DNA from: Portulaca oleracea | Lineage: Eukaryota > Streptophyta > Magnoliopsida > Caryophyllales > Portulacaceae | Direction of reading: 5' to 3' | Length of the DNA: 64,000 nt | Assembly (NCBI GenBank): GCA_029582165.1 | Contig: CM055890.1 | Coordinates: 6,323,787-6,387,786, forward strand | In this document: piece by piece, positions 1 to 11,210 of the stretch | Layout: the number at the start of each line of letters is the position of its first letter | How positions within the stretch are numbered: position 1 is the first letter of the stretch | Notes under the pieces: model-generated | The model's input: the letters and a program-made list of their open reading frames with translations, nothing else | What the model was told of the DNA's origin: nothing | Database searches by the model: none | Made by a program: the position numbers and the translations under genes

Positions 1-828
1 GCGAAGGGATTCCTAATTCAACTGGTAAGACTGCTTTCATCCCATATACCAACGAATATGGTGTTGCACTTGTAGCAGTTCGTATAGAGGTACGGTATCC
101 CCATAGAGCGAATGACAACTTATCAGGGTAATCTTTGTAAGTAACAACCATTTTCTTTACGGTTCCTGCCACTATTTTGTTGGCAGCTTCCACAGCTCCA
201 TTAGCTTGATGCTGATAGGGTGAGGATCGGTGATGCTGAATATGATAAGTGGGGAGCAGTGGCTCCACTTCCTTCCTAAAATGACTTCCATTGCTACTGA
301 TGATTTCATGGGGTACTCCATCTCGACATATGATGTTCCGAAGGATAAACTTAGTCACCTGCTTGGATGTGAGTTCGGCATAGGAGGCTGTCTCTACCCA
401 CTTAGTGAAATAATCAATGGCGATCATGATGTATTTGTGTCCTCCTGTCTATGTCGGGTGTATCTTGCCAATGATATCGATACCCCATATCGAGAATGGC
501 CATGGAGATGTCAAGGTAGTTAGATTCGAAGGGGTTTGATGCTGCTGGTTTGCATATTCTTGATATTTATGACATCTTCGAACGAAATCCAAACAATTTG
601 CTTCCATAGTCGACCAATAGTAACCAGTCCTTTGAATATGATTTACTAACATGCGCCCATTCATGTGAGCTCAACACTCTCCTCCATGCGCAGTGGCCAA
701 GACTTCCTTTGCACTTTCAGCATCTATACACAACAAATTGATGCATGTAGCCGACTTCTTGTACAAACGATCTTGGATCAAGCAGTATTGTGCTGCTAAG
801 GGCCTGATCGCTCGTTGTCCTCGGACAT
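1..828 (-). pseudogene. Tat-type Ty3/Gypsy integrase fragment
   Basis: Minus-strand reading gives an integrase: a zinc-binding HHCC-like region (GYYWSTMEANCLDFVRRC, about 560-640), then the start of the catalytic core with WGIDIIGKI (first Asp, about 455-490), and downstream GAVEAANK (catalytic Glu, about 195-215) continuing to the window edge. Integrase would insert the element cDNA. The second catalytic position reads Ser (IISSNGSHF near 270-300) where Asp is expected, and there are stops and frame changes, so the copy is dead. It is the downstream part of the pol gene whose RT and RNase H lie at 14010-16066; the two halves are separated by element A. The 3' LTR of this element must lie left of the window. 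Confidence 0.85.
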
Positions 829-833
829 CTAAC
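829..833. repeat. Target-site duplication of element A (left copy)
   Basis: CTAAC directly before the TG of the 5' LTR. The identical pentamer follows the 3' LTR at 14005-14009. This fixes both ends of element A and shows that it interrupted the minus-strand Tat pol gene. Confidence 0.95.
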
Positions 834-1066
834 TGTTTAGACCCAATTTTGTGTCCAAATAGCGCCTTAATTCTTAAGCTTTTGACTCGTTTCGTGTTTA
901 ATTTCATGACTTTTAATACGTTTTTTGTTATTTTGTAAATTTGGGAGTTTTTACTCAAAATGTAGCAAAAAGGGCCATTTTGCAGCTATTTTGGGAATCC
1001 TGAGATTCCCCGGGTCTTGACCGAGTCAAAGCCGAAGCAAAGTAGAAGTTTTCAGCCAGCCGAGGA

Positions 1067-1236
1067 GGACCGCACCTGCGGTCCTGGATACAGCACTCGC
1101 GGTGGCTGCCATGACTTGAGCAGGGAGCTAAGTCCCCGAAGAGGACCGCACCTGCGGTCTAGGGAGACCGTACCTGCTGTCCTGCGAAGGAGAAGAAGAA
1201 AATCGCCTTATGCCTCGCAGGGCCGCACTGCGGTCC
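1067..1236. promoter_or_regulatory. Cluster of short dyads in U3 of element A
   Basis: Three clear inverted repeats and one degenerate copy. 1067-1084 is a perfect 8+2+8 palindrome (GGACCGCA, CC, TGCGGTCC); 1143-1160 differs at one base; about 1165-1180 is degenerate; 1219-1236 is GGGCCGCA followed by CTGCGGTCCC. They lie 60 to 230 bp upstream of the TATA box, which suggests protein-binding sites, but no factor can be named from sequence. Confidence 0.55.
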
Positions 1237-1296
1237 CCTGCGGTTCAACGAAACAGTTATTTAAAGTGTTGCGTTTTGAGTAACTACTTTGGCTTG

Positions 1297-1304
1297 TATA
1301 AATA
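1297..1304 (+). promoter_or_regulatory. TATA box of the 5' LTR of element A
   Basis: TATAAATA, in the expected mid-LTR position. The matching place in the 3' LTR (about 12973-12980) reads TGTAAATA, so only the 5' copy keeps the consensus. Confidence 0.7.
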
Positions 1305-2332
1305 CCTCCTTGAACGATTAGAGAAGGGGGAGGCAGTTATCATTGTAATATCAACACTTTAGCTATTAATTAGAGTGAGATTAGAGTGTTCTCTTAGTAA
1401 TTAGTGGGTAATTAGAGTTGGTTTATCTGCATTTGCACTGGATTTTCATTGGAGTATTATTGAAGTTCTGAAGATTTCTCTTTATTTTGGAGCTTGGATT
1501 CTTATCTACTCTTGATCATCCTTCCATTTTCATCATCTAATGAACATTTCTTAATCCCTACTCTCTTTAATTTGTTTGTTTACATTTCAATCTCTGTTTT
1601 TGTTATTGGATTGCTTGGTGTTTGTTGCTTTTTGATTGTTGCTATTGATTCTTAGATTCTCTGTTTTAATCATGAATGATGGAGTTGTTTATGTTGTTAG
1701 AATGTCAATTAAGATGATTAGAGGCTAGAACCCTTTTGGGTTAGGGAGAATTTAATGATGTGAATGGTTAATTTGGATTGGGTTAGCAAGTTTAGGAGGT
1801 AACTTGTAATGGAATCAATTTCCCATTCCTATTCTTCCCTCAAGTGGGATGTATTCGAGATCGAAAGCTCTTGACTACATCCAACACTTGTGTTGGAAGA
1901 TACGAAATGGGATAGTTAATGCTCACCCACGAAAGTGGAAGGAGGTTAACTAGAGAGTCTCATTTCTTTAACCCTCTGGGTCCGTGGTGGGCTTGTAGGA
2001 AGTTAATCCGGATTGTCCTTGAAAAAGGAAATCCGGTGGGTTTATTCTAACGAGATTGTCACTTGATTCTACTATTTTGTTACTTCCTGATTGCAAAACC
2101 CTCGTCCTCATTACCGCTTGCGTCCTAAAATTTCCCGACACCCATTTCTCCCATATCCCGAACCTTAGTTGTGTTTGTGTCTCGTTTGAGCTGTTTATCA
2201 CTAAAAAAAAAAACCCTCTTGTTATCTTGTGATCCTAAACCTCACCTAGAGTCAAGTTGTCCTAGCCAAGGACCCTAGCTCCTCGAGAAGAACAATACAA
2301 AAATCGGGGTACAAAAATCATGTTACACAAAA

Positions 2333-2350
2333 TGGCGCTGTTGCCAGGGA
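2333..2350 (+). other. Primer-binding site of element A (Asp-tRNA type)
   Basis: TGGCGCTGTTGCCAGGGA, 5 bp after the LTR. It differs by two bases from the TGGCGCCGTTGCCGGGGA site used by Athila-like elements (complement of the tRNA-Asp 3' end). Confidence 0.85.
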
Positions 2351-2601
2351 GCAAGCGCACCAAGCTTAGCTCTTGGTCTTTAGGTTGTTTATGATCATTT
2401 CCTTTGCTAGAGATTTGGTATCCATAGTTGTTAAGAATTTGATTCTTCTATTTGTTCTTTTTGTGCATGCAGACTCGATCTCGACGAGGCCGAACGCCTA
2501 AAACTCCACCGATTCCGAACCCGGAAAGTATTATTCGCAAGGCAAACGCTAGCTAGAGACGAGAAAGGCAACAAAGGGAGCAAGTGAGGGTTGAAATTCC
2601 A

Positions 2602-4224
2602 ATGGCTGACGGAGATCAAAATCCATCCCGTACCTTGGCCTCATATTCATTACCATCATCGGGTACGGGAGGCGACCCCACAGTATTACCTACATTACCA
2701 CCAAACGCATCATTTAAGTTTAAACCATATTTGCTTGAGATATTCGAGAATACACCATACCATGGAGGTGAACATGAGAATCCCATTGATCACATCAATA
2801 GGTTCGAGCAACGTATCGGTTTCGTGCAAATGAACGGAGTTTCCGCTGAATATATGAAGTTGATGTTTTTCCCTCTCACCTTGAATGGGAAAGCACTATT
2901 GTGGCTCAACACTTGTCCACCGGGTACTTATTCTTCATGGGACGCCCTCAGTCGTGATTTTCTTCAAAGTTTTTTTTCCCAATGATGAGACATATCGTTT
3001 GAGGCAAGCCATTATGAGTTTTCAACAAGAATTCGGTGAGACCTTATTGGAAGCATGGGGGAAGTTCAAACATCTCCAACGGAGATGTCCTCACCATAAT
3101 CTGGAAGATTGGCTACTTTTACAGCATTTTTACTCGGGATTATGTAGTTCTTTGCGAGAATCTATCGATCATGCCTCCGGTGGCATGTTTCTCAAGAAGA
3201 CGGCGGATAAGGCAAACGTATTTCTTCATGAGTTATCGCAAAACTCTCCACATTGGGGAGGTGGTCGTGGTCCAAGAGATGGAGGCGCTTCTTTAGAGAG
3301 CAACGCTACAATTAAATTTCTTATGAATGCCGTATTAGAGATGCAACAGAAGAAGGCCTTTGAAGAGACTACAAGGCAAGTAAAGGCAGCTCAAGAGGTA
3401 CTGATGCTTATTCAGGATGTCAGAGTTGTTGTGTGTGATTTTTGTGGAGGACCACATCCTTTGCAACAGTGCGAAGAATGCCAATCCGAGAAAGTTCAAG
3501 TAATTTATCCTAATAATAACCTTTCCTATTCCACTCAAAATCCAGTTCGTCCTCGTAGAAATTATGGCTATAACCAACAAGTTCCACAAAACAAAAACCC
3601 ATCCCCGGTTTCCAAAATCAAAACCGTCGTCTGTACCAACAAAACCCTCACCATGGTCAATCTTCCCAAGTATCCAAACCACCACAACAAGAATTTTCCA
3701 TTGAGCAAATATTACAAAAGATCTCATTGACTCAAGATAGAGACCAAGCGCGCATTAAGAATCTTGAGTTACAACTTGCTCAAATGGCGCAACAATCCAA
3801 GCCTATCCAATCCCTTCCTAGCCAACCTCAACCCAACCCTAAGGGGCAACTTAATGCAATCATATTGAGGAGTGGTAAGGAGATTGAAGGTCCTAAAATG
3901 GTGGAGCAGGGTGTTTTGGGAGAAAAAGAAGGTGATGTGGTAGATGTCACGGATGAGGAGGATTTGATAGAGAAAAGAGAGAGTGAGTTCGTTTTTGTGG
4001 AAGGAAATAAGGGAGTTCGTGAGGAGGAGCTAGGAGAATCTAGTTTTGAGAAAGAGTTGATCGAGAAAGAAAGAGAAGAGATGGAGAGAGTAAGAAAAGG
4101 GAAAGGAGTGATGATAGAAGAAGAACCAATTCAAGTTATTGAGAAGCCAAAGTTACCGCCAATTCCTTTTCCCGAGCGGTTAGCCAAGCCCAAGTCGGAG
4201 GCTAAATTTTCAAAGTTCATATAG
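2602..4224 (+). pseudogene. Element A gag (frameshifted)
   Basis: Capsid-like polyprotein start. ATG at 2602 (MADGDQNPSR...) is preferred to the in-frame upstream ATG at 2584 because it begins the conserved N-terminus. The retrotransposon gag core (GEHENPIDHINRFEQ to KTADKANVFLHEL) spans about 2750-3250 and is followed by a knuckle of the form CX2CX3HX4C (CDFCGGPHPLQQC) near 3440-3480. A frameshift lies in a run of eight T near 2968-2976, a second near 3610-3660, and a TAG at 4222 ends the last segment (3727-4224, glutamine- and glutamate-rich linker). Gag would assemble the particle in the cytoplasm. Confidence 0.85.
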
Positions 4225-7200
4225 ATGCTCAATAAACTTCAAGTGAATATCCCATTCCTAGATGCTATTTCTGAGGTTCCATCCTTTAAGAAACATTTGA
4301 AGGAACTTCTCACTAGGAAGAGGAGAATTTAAGAGAAGTCTACTATCTACTTGACGGCCGATTGTAGTGCTATTATTGACAACAAAACCCCGGAGAAACT
4401 CGCTGACCCCGGGAGTTTTTCTATTCCTTACACTATAGGTGACATGAGGATCGATCGTGCTCTTTGTGATTTAGGGGCTAGCGTGAGCGTTATGCCTCAT
4501 TCTATATGCAAGAAGTTGAATCTTGACGATTTAACTCCCACAACAATCAATCTTCAATTGGTCGATCGTTCCGTGCGTAGACCCTTGGGTATATTGGAGG
4601 ATATTCCGGTCCAAGTGGGCAGATTTTTGATACCATGTGATTTCGTGATTCTGGAGATGGATGAAGATTCCAACATTCCTATTATTTTGGGAAGGTCATA
4701 TCTTGCTACGGCCGGAACAATAATAGATATGAAACATGGTAGTATGTCATTGAATGTCGGTGACGAAAGCATTATTTTCAACCTCAAGGGGTCCTTGAAA
4801 AATCCTTCGTATGGGGATTCATCTTATGCTATCGATGTAATGGAGGTGCTAGTCGACGAATATATTGAAGAATTTAATTTACTTGAGTATACTTGTGACG
4901 ATCCTTTGGGGGCATGTCTCCTAGAATCTTTCCAATTTGAGGCCGACGACACCGACATCACATTTCTCACCAACCTTCTTGATTCGTCACCAACACATGA
5001 GGAGAGTACTATTGATGAGCCTCATATTGAGTGTATGGAAATTCAAGAAGTTATCTACAAGGGTATGTCTTCTTCCCAATCTAAATCCTCTACCCCTTCT
5101 TTAAAGCTTAAACCTTTACCCCCTTCCTCACAATATGCTTTCTTGGATGATGAAAAGTCTTGTCCTGTTATTGTGAACACTAAATTGCATGACTCTGATT
5201 TGTCTAAGTTGCTTGATTTGTTAAGAAAACATAGGGGTGCATTAGGTTATAAAATTGAGGATTTGAAAGGTTTGTCCCCATCCATATGCATGCATTCCAT
5301 TGATTTGTTAGAGGATGCAAAACCAACTAGGCAACCACAACGTAGGTTGAACCCTAATATGCAAGAAGTGGTAAAGAAAGAAATAGTCAAGCTTTTAGCC
5401 ACTGGGATCATTTTCCCCATCGCAAATAGCGAATGGGTAAGCCCGGTTCAATGTGTACCTAAGAAGGGTGGGATGAAAGTTATTGAGAATGAAAAGAATG
5501 AGCTAGTTAGTACCCGAACCATCACGGGGTGGCGGATGTGCATTGACTATCGCCAATTGAACAAAGTGACCAAGAAAGACCGTTTCCCTCTCCCCTTCAT
5601 TGACCAAATGTTAGAGAGGTTGGCGGGTTACTCATATTTTTGTTTTTAGATGGGTACTCTGGGTTTTTCCAAATTCCAATCCATCCCCGCATCAAGAAAA
5701 GACTACTTTTACTGTCCATACAGTACATTTGCTTATAGATGCATGCCATTTGGTTTGTGCAATGCACCCGGAACATTTCAACGATGCATGATGGCCATTT
5801 TTAGTGACTTCATTGAACAATATATGGAAGTTTTCATGGATGACTTTTCTGTTTATGGTAATACCTTTGATGATTGTTTGGATAATTTAGAGAAAGTTCT
5901 TATTCGTTGTGAGGAAGTCGATTTGGTTTTGAACTGGGAAAAATGCCATTTCATGGTAGAAGAAGGTATTGTTTTGGGGCATTTGATTTCTTCGAGGGGT
6001 ATCGAGGTTGACAAGGCAAAAGTTGAAGTGATAGAGGGCCTACCACCCCCGGTTTCCGTTAAAGGGGTGCGTAGTTTCCTTAGCCATGCCGGCTTTTACC
6101 GCCGGTTCGTCAAGGATTTTTCTAAAATCGCTCGTCCTTTAACCGATCTCTTGTGCAAAGATGCCCCATTCTCTTTTACTGATGAATGTCTCGAGTCCTT
6201 TTACAGGTTAAAGCAAGCCTTGATATCCGCGCCGGTTGTCCAACCTCCAGATTGGACCTTACCTTTCAAGATCATGGCCGATGCGAGCGATTTCGCAATT
6301 GGAGCATGTTTGGCTCAAAGCAAAGAGAGGAAGTCGCGGGTCATTTACTATGCAAGTCATGCACTCGATAGCGCACAGAAAAATTATACGACCACGGAAA
6401 AGGAGCTCTTGGCTATCATCTTTGCTCTAAACAAATTTCGGCAACACCTCATGTTTTCCAAAGTTGTCGTATACATGGACCATGCTGCGATCAATTTCTT
6501 AATGGGGAAGAAAGAAACGAAACCAAGACTCATTCGTTGGGTTTTACTTATGCAAGAGTTTGACTTGGAGATTCGCGACAAGGCCGTAACTAAGAATGTG
6601 GTAGCCGACTACTTGTCGCGGATCCTTGTTGATTTAGATGATACTCAACCCATCGTAGACTCTTTCCCGGATGAGCGCCTTATGTCCGTCAGGCATTCTC
6701 ACCCATGGTACGCCGATATCAACAACTACTTGTCTAGTGAGGTGATTCCTCAAAATTTGACCCCTCACCAAAAGAAAAAGTTCTTTCATGACGTAAAGCA
6801 TTTCTTTTGGGACGATCCATTCTTGTTCCGTTTATGCAATGACGGAATGTATAAGAGATGCTTACCCGAGAGTTAAGTGGAGTCTGTATTGACGCATTGC
6901 CATGAGTTTCCGGTTGGGGGTCATGGTGGATCTCAAAAGACGGCCGCTAGAGTTCTACAAGCCGGTTATTGGTGGCCGACTCTCTTTCGAGATGCTTATT
7001 TTTACGTCAAGTCGTGTGATGAATGCCAAATGTCCGGGAACATTTCCCGGAAAAATGAGACATCATTGAATTTCATTCTCGAGGTGGAGGTTTTCGATGT
7101 GTGAGGGTTGGATTTTATGGGGCCCTTTCCATCCTCAAGAGGTCATCATTATATTTTAGTGGTGGTTGACTACGTGTCAAAGTGGGTTGAAGCTATTCCA

Positions 7201-7990
7201 TGTGTGAGATGTAATGGAAAATCCGTGTCAAGATTCTTGAAGAAGGTTATTTTTCCAAGATTTGGTATTCCGAGGGTCATTATTAGTGGCAATGGATCTC
7301 ATTTCATTGAGAAGAAGTTTGAGTCTCTTTTAGCCAAGTATGGTATTACTCACAAAACAGGACTCCCTTATCATCCTCAAACACAAGGCCAAGTAGAGAT
7401 TTCGAATTGTGCTATTAAGGAGATTTTGGAGAAGACGGTCAGTTCCTCACGAAGAGATTGGGCGGATAAACTAGATGACGTCTTATGGGCTTATCGCACC
7501 GCCTTCAAAACACCAATAGGAACTACTCCATACCGCCTTGTCTACGGGAAACATGCTATTTTCCCGTAGAACTTGAACACAAGACGATGTGGGCAATCAA
7601 AAAGATGAATTATGATCTCAAGGTGGCTGGGGCGAGTCGTTTGCTGCAATTGGAGGAGCTTGAGGAATTGAGATGGCACTCCTATGAAACAATATGATTT
7701 ACAAGGACCGAACCAAGGCATGGGACGACAAGAGATTGAACCATCGTGATTATGTGGTCGGTAATAGAGTTCTCATCTTCAACTCGAGACTTAAACTCTT
7801 TTCCGGAAAGCTGAGATCGAGATGGTCGGGGCCCTTCGAAATTGTAAAGATTCTTCCCGCTGGGGTTGTTGAACTTAAGAACACCTAGGGAGAGTGTTTC
7901 AAAGTCAATTCATCAAAGTTCAAGCCATACATTATGGGAGAAGAATATGCGGGGACGGTTGTGGTGTTCCTCGCTGATTTCGAGAGTTGA
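4225..7990 (+). pseudogene. Element A pol: protease, RT, RNase H, integrase
   Basis: One frame from 3727 to about 7566 broken by stops at 4330, 5647, 6874 and 7102, then frameshifts between 7565 and 7694. Protease is near 4450-4750 (active site LCDLGAS). RT spans about 5300-6050 with FMDD at 5833-5844. RNase H follows ([13 protein letters not shown], about 6270-6600), then the HHCC zinc region (6890-7050) and the integrase core (7108-7560). A base missing from a T run at 5644 and an extra C near 5690 shift the frame for about 15 codons, covering the first RT Asp region. The second integrase Asp is lost (IISGNGSHF). First Asp (DFMGPF) and Glu (GQVEISN) remain. Inactive. Confidence 0.9.
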
Positions 7991-9065
7991 AAGAATGGAT
8001 TAGGTCGAGTTAGGACCTAAAACAAGCAACTGGGAGGAGGTACAAGCTACTCTCCTCTTGTTTAGTGTTGTCTTTTATTTCTTGTATTCTTATTTCTTTT
8101 GTCCTAATGTTTTTGTTTTGTTTATGTTGAAGTTTGAGAAAAGTAAAAAAAAAAAAAAAAAAGAAGAGTGAAAATCTTAGAAAAGAAAAAAATTGAGAAA
8201 AAAGAAAAAATTCGAGAGTGAGAAGAAAATTTTGTGAAGAGAGTGTTTCATTGTGGTTTTTAAGTGTTGAAAGATGTTCTTGAAGGTTTTAGAGTGTGAA
8301 GAAAAGAGGGTTTGACAATGTGAGGAGTAGAAATCTTAGGACTTGATTTTATTGTCAAAGAATTTTGAGTTTTGTAGGTGCTGAGCATCGCCAGAGGAAG
8401 ACCGTACCTGCGGTATACCCAGACCGCAGCTACGGTCCAGTTATGGCGTTTTACCCTGTTTTTGCTCCAGGTGGATACCGCAGCTACGGTCCTCAGCACC
8501 GCAGCTACGGTCCTAGGAGGACAATTTTTCTCCCAGGATTACTCCAGGCGGAGACCACAACTGCGGTCAGCCACACAGCACCTACGGTCTGTCGAAAAAA
8601 CTGTGAAATCTATCGGGGTTCATAACCCCTTTTTTCTCTTATTTTCACTCATTTCTTTTCCCTCTCACACTCTAAAACGTCTCTTTCTCCCTCTAAACCC
8701 TAAAACCTTTGCCTTAAATCACTCAAATCCCTCACAAATCTTCCTTCCCCACTCTCCAAATTTGCGAAGTCTTGCCCTAATCGCGCCATTCCACCATTTT
8801 CTCACCATTTTCGAAGCTTTTCAAGTGCAATTTCTGGGTGGTGTTCATCTTGGGGCTCGAATTTGGCAAGGGAACGTCTCTAAGTTCTCTATTCAAGTAC
8901 TTTTGCTTCTTGGTGTGCCAAATTTCGTTTTTCTACTAATTTTGGATGTTGTGTGCACAATTTCATTATTTGCTTCTTGGGTATTATTGGTGAGTGCTCT
9001 TAGTAGACACTAGGGGTGTAGAATTATGTGAATCCCATATTACTTTTGCTTCCTTGCTTGTTCTA
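7991..9065 (+). other. Element A spacer between pol and third ORF
   Basis: No convincing coding sequence. It has a poly-A stretch near 8143-8162 inside a purine-rich tract (8100-8235), a cluster of short dyads (8398-8600) and a C/T-rich stretch (8630-8760). The longest open frame here (8378-9013) has no recognisable domain and mostly reads through the dyads and pyrimidine-rich DNA. Confidence 0.6.
8398..8600. promoter_or_regulatory. Second dyad cluster of element A, upstream of the third ORF
   Basis: About seven copies of an ACCGYAGCTACGGT-like dyad: for example GACCGCAGCTACGGTCC near 8423-8439, ACCGCAGCTACGGTCC near 8477-8492 and again near 8500-8515, with degenerate copies near 8401-8415, 8550-8570 and 8578-8592. 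The core matches the U3 dyads of the same element, but the surrounding sequence does not, so this is not simply an LTR duplication. Confidence 0.5.
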
Positions 9066-10427
9066 ATGGGTCGAGCTAAGCGAGCCCGGACCGAGAAAGA
9101 ACCGACTCCTCCTCCCTCTACGTCAGCAGAGCCCGATAAGAACTGTTACAAGGCACAACCCGCTTCTTTGATTCAATGTGATCCAAAGGTGAAGGTTACC
9201 TTTAGGGATGAAATGCACAAACAGTGGTTTATGAGGTTGAAGCAACGAAAGATTTGTGCTCCCGATATATATGATGAGTAAACAGCAAAAGACATCTATT
9301 GCAAGCCAAGTATGGATTACTTCATCAAAGTTTTGGGTTGGGAAGTCTTCGTCACCATCAATGAACGTATCATCGATCAACTGGTGCTTGAGTTCTTGAG
9401 CTCTTTAGTGGTGAAAGAAGATGACACATCCAATGCCACTTTTACCTATCGGGTTGCCAAGGAGGAAGTTGAGTGTTCGGTTCAAGATCTTTACAATGCT
9501 TTAGGTCTTCCTGTGGACGGGCTGTACTATGGAGAGTGCGTCAATTTCAACGAGCAAGAAGTAATGAAGGCTCTCACCTGTTGGCAGAGACGACACCCAA
9601 AATCTCGGATCCATCAATCAAAGATTCATTACCCGAATAATTCAAAAGCTCGGGATTTTTGCCACCTAATTGTTCGACTCTTCCATCGGATCATTTCAAG
9701 TTCTGTCTTCGGCCGAGACATTGGACGGTCAAACATCCGTAAAGACGATCTCTTCATCATTTTCAATGTAATCAATGGTCGTCGTGTCAACACCGGCTCC
9801 TACATTCTCCATTGCCTTCGGGAAATCAGCCTTGAAATTCGCAACATAACCATTGGCATGGGACACATAATCTGTCACTTTCTCACTAGGCAAGGCTTCG
9901 AGTCCTACCTTGCCAAATGGACTCCATGGTACTTCCCCGACCCTATTGATGGTGTTAGATTGCGGAAGATGGAATTCTTGGAAAAACATAAGACGCAAGC
10001 ACTTTATCGCCATGGGTATGACTCCCACGGTATCGCGATTCGATTGGATCATGATCATGTTGAAGAATGGTTGGATGTCACCGACCGACGCAACTGGTCG
10101 TGTGGACAAAAGCATGGGGGCCGCCGTATAGTGGGTGGTCCTTTTGAATCCGATGAGGAGGGTGAAGAGGAAACCGAAGACGAGGAAGATGAGGAGCAAG
10201 AGCAAGGAGGGGATGCAAGTACGAGTCAAGTCGGAGATACTTCATTAGGGCATATTAGTGCTCAACTCGAGGAACTACATACTAAGTTCCAAGAGCAGCG
10301 AGCATTAATTCAAAATCAACAAAGTTTCCTTGGTAGTTTGCAAGAGCTTCTTCAGGCACAACGAAAGATCCTTGATGGCATTCAATTGCAGCTCCAACCC
10401 CATCCTCCTCCGGGAGGATCCGCTTGA
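9066..10427 (+). pseudogene. Element A third ORF in the env position (Athila ORF-like)
   Basis: Frame from ATG 9066 (MGRAKRARTEKEP...) to 10427, about 453 codons with only one stop (TAA at 9279-9281); 9312-10427 is fully open (371 residues). N-terminal basic stretch, a central globular region with a replication-associated look common in Athila third ORFs (CSVQDLYNALGLPVDG, GMGHIICHFL), then a very acidic run (DEEGEEETEDEEDEEQEQ) and a C-terminal glutamine-rich heptad-like part near 10240-10400 that may be coiled coil. No signal peptide or transmembrane segment is evident, so an envelope role is not supported by the sequence. Third-ORF identity rests on position and resemblance to Athila proteins. 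Confidence 0.7.
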
Positions 10428-10484
10428 TGAACCTGTCTGTAAGTGTCCCTGCCCCCACTCGATCTTTTTCATTGCTTTTATTTG

Positions 10485-10525
10485 TTTTACCAGCGTAAAA
10501 TATAAAGTGTGTGGGGGGGGGGGGG
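10485..10525 (+). other. Hairpin plus G-run module 1
   Basis: Perfect 6-bp stem TTTTAC / GTAAAA around a CAGC loop (10491-10494), then 18 nt, then 13 consecutive G (10513-10525) preceded by AAAGTGTGT. Same arrangement as at the true polypurine tract of this element. Confidence 0.6.
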
Positions 10526-11166
10526 TGCTTCATCGAGGATTTGGTAGGGAAGCATGAATTTTGTGTGTTTTTGCATGTGTGATATCTCGGTCTTTGGCTT
10601 GTAAGAATGTTGGTTCCAAGGATAGTTTGGCATGTCTTGATGGTGGTTGTCCTTTGTCTTCGAATGGATTGGTTTTGTTGAGTTGGTAATGCGAGTATTT
10701 CACCCTTATTTCCCGCCTCAACGAGTGAGATTCAGGGACAAGGTATATCATTGGCAATGTATATATTGTTCATAGTTTTTTTTCTTTTCAGTTCTTTTTT
10801 TGTTTAGATAGTTAGTTGGTTAGTTTTTCTTTGATTCTTTTCAATCTAGCACGCGTTTTTGTCACATATAAGGCGTCCCTTCACCCTAATATCGTGTTTC
10901 TATTGAATGACGACTTTGGATCATGGCTTGAACAGTTATAATAGAAGAGCTCGAGGTAATATCTTTCTACCTTGATCTCCCTTTGGTGAATATTTTGATC
11001 TGCTGCATGCTTGATTTGCGTTTGGGTGGCGAACCTCTTTGAATGTTTGTGTTGGGATTATCTTGTTGTTGGAGCCATGTGGGCTCGGGTCGCCACCATT
11101 TGCTTGATAGTTGTTTTGTTTGTTTGTTTTCGTAGGTTCTCTACCCTTCTTCTTGTGACACCTTTC

Positions 11167-11210
11167 CCATAATGGGGACATTGTGGCGTTTTAAGTATGG
11201 GGCGGGGGGG
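11167..11210 (+). other. Hairpin plus G-run module 2
   Basis: 8-bp stem (11167-11174 with 11179-11186, one T-G wobble) around a GGGA loop, then TTTTAAGTAT and a G-rich run (11199-11210, one C inside). Confidence 0.6.

Larger units (their letters stand above)
834..2327 (+). repeat. 5' LTR of element A
   Basis: 1494 bp, begins TGTTTAGACCC and ends GTTACA; repeated at 12509-14004 (1496 bp), similar along its whole length with scattered substitutions (mid-90s percent identity by eye). The U3 part holds several dyads of the form GGACCGCA-CC-TGCGGTCC (1067-1084, 1143-1160, a shorter one at 1219-1236). A TATA box lies at 1297-1304. Confidence 0.93.

Noticed and set aside
230..938. Open + strand frames at 230-523 and 693-938
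   Set aside because: They are the opposite strand of the Tat integrase, whose motifs read well on the minus strand.
8378..9013. A 211-codon open frame before the third ORF of element A
   Set aside because: It reads through the dyad cluster and pyrimidine-rich DNA, shows no domain, and overlaps other frames equally open.
9729..10229. A 166-codon minus-strand frame
   Set aside because: Antisense of the well-supported third ORF of element A.
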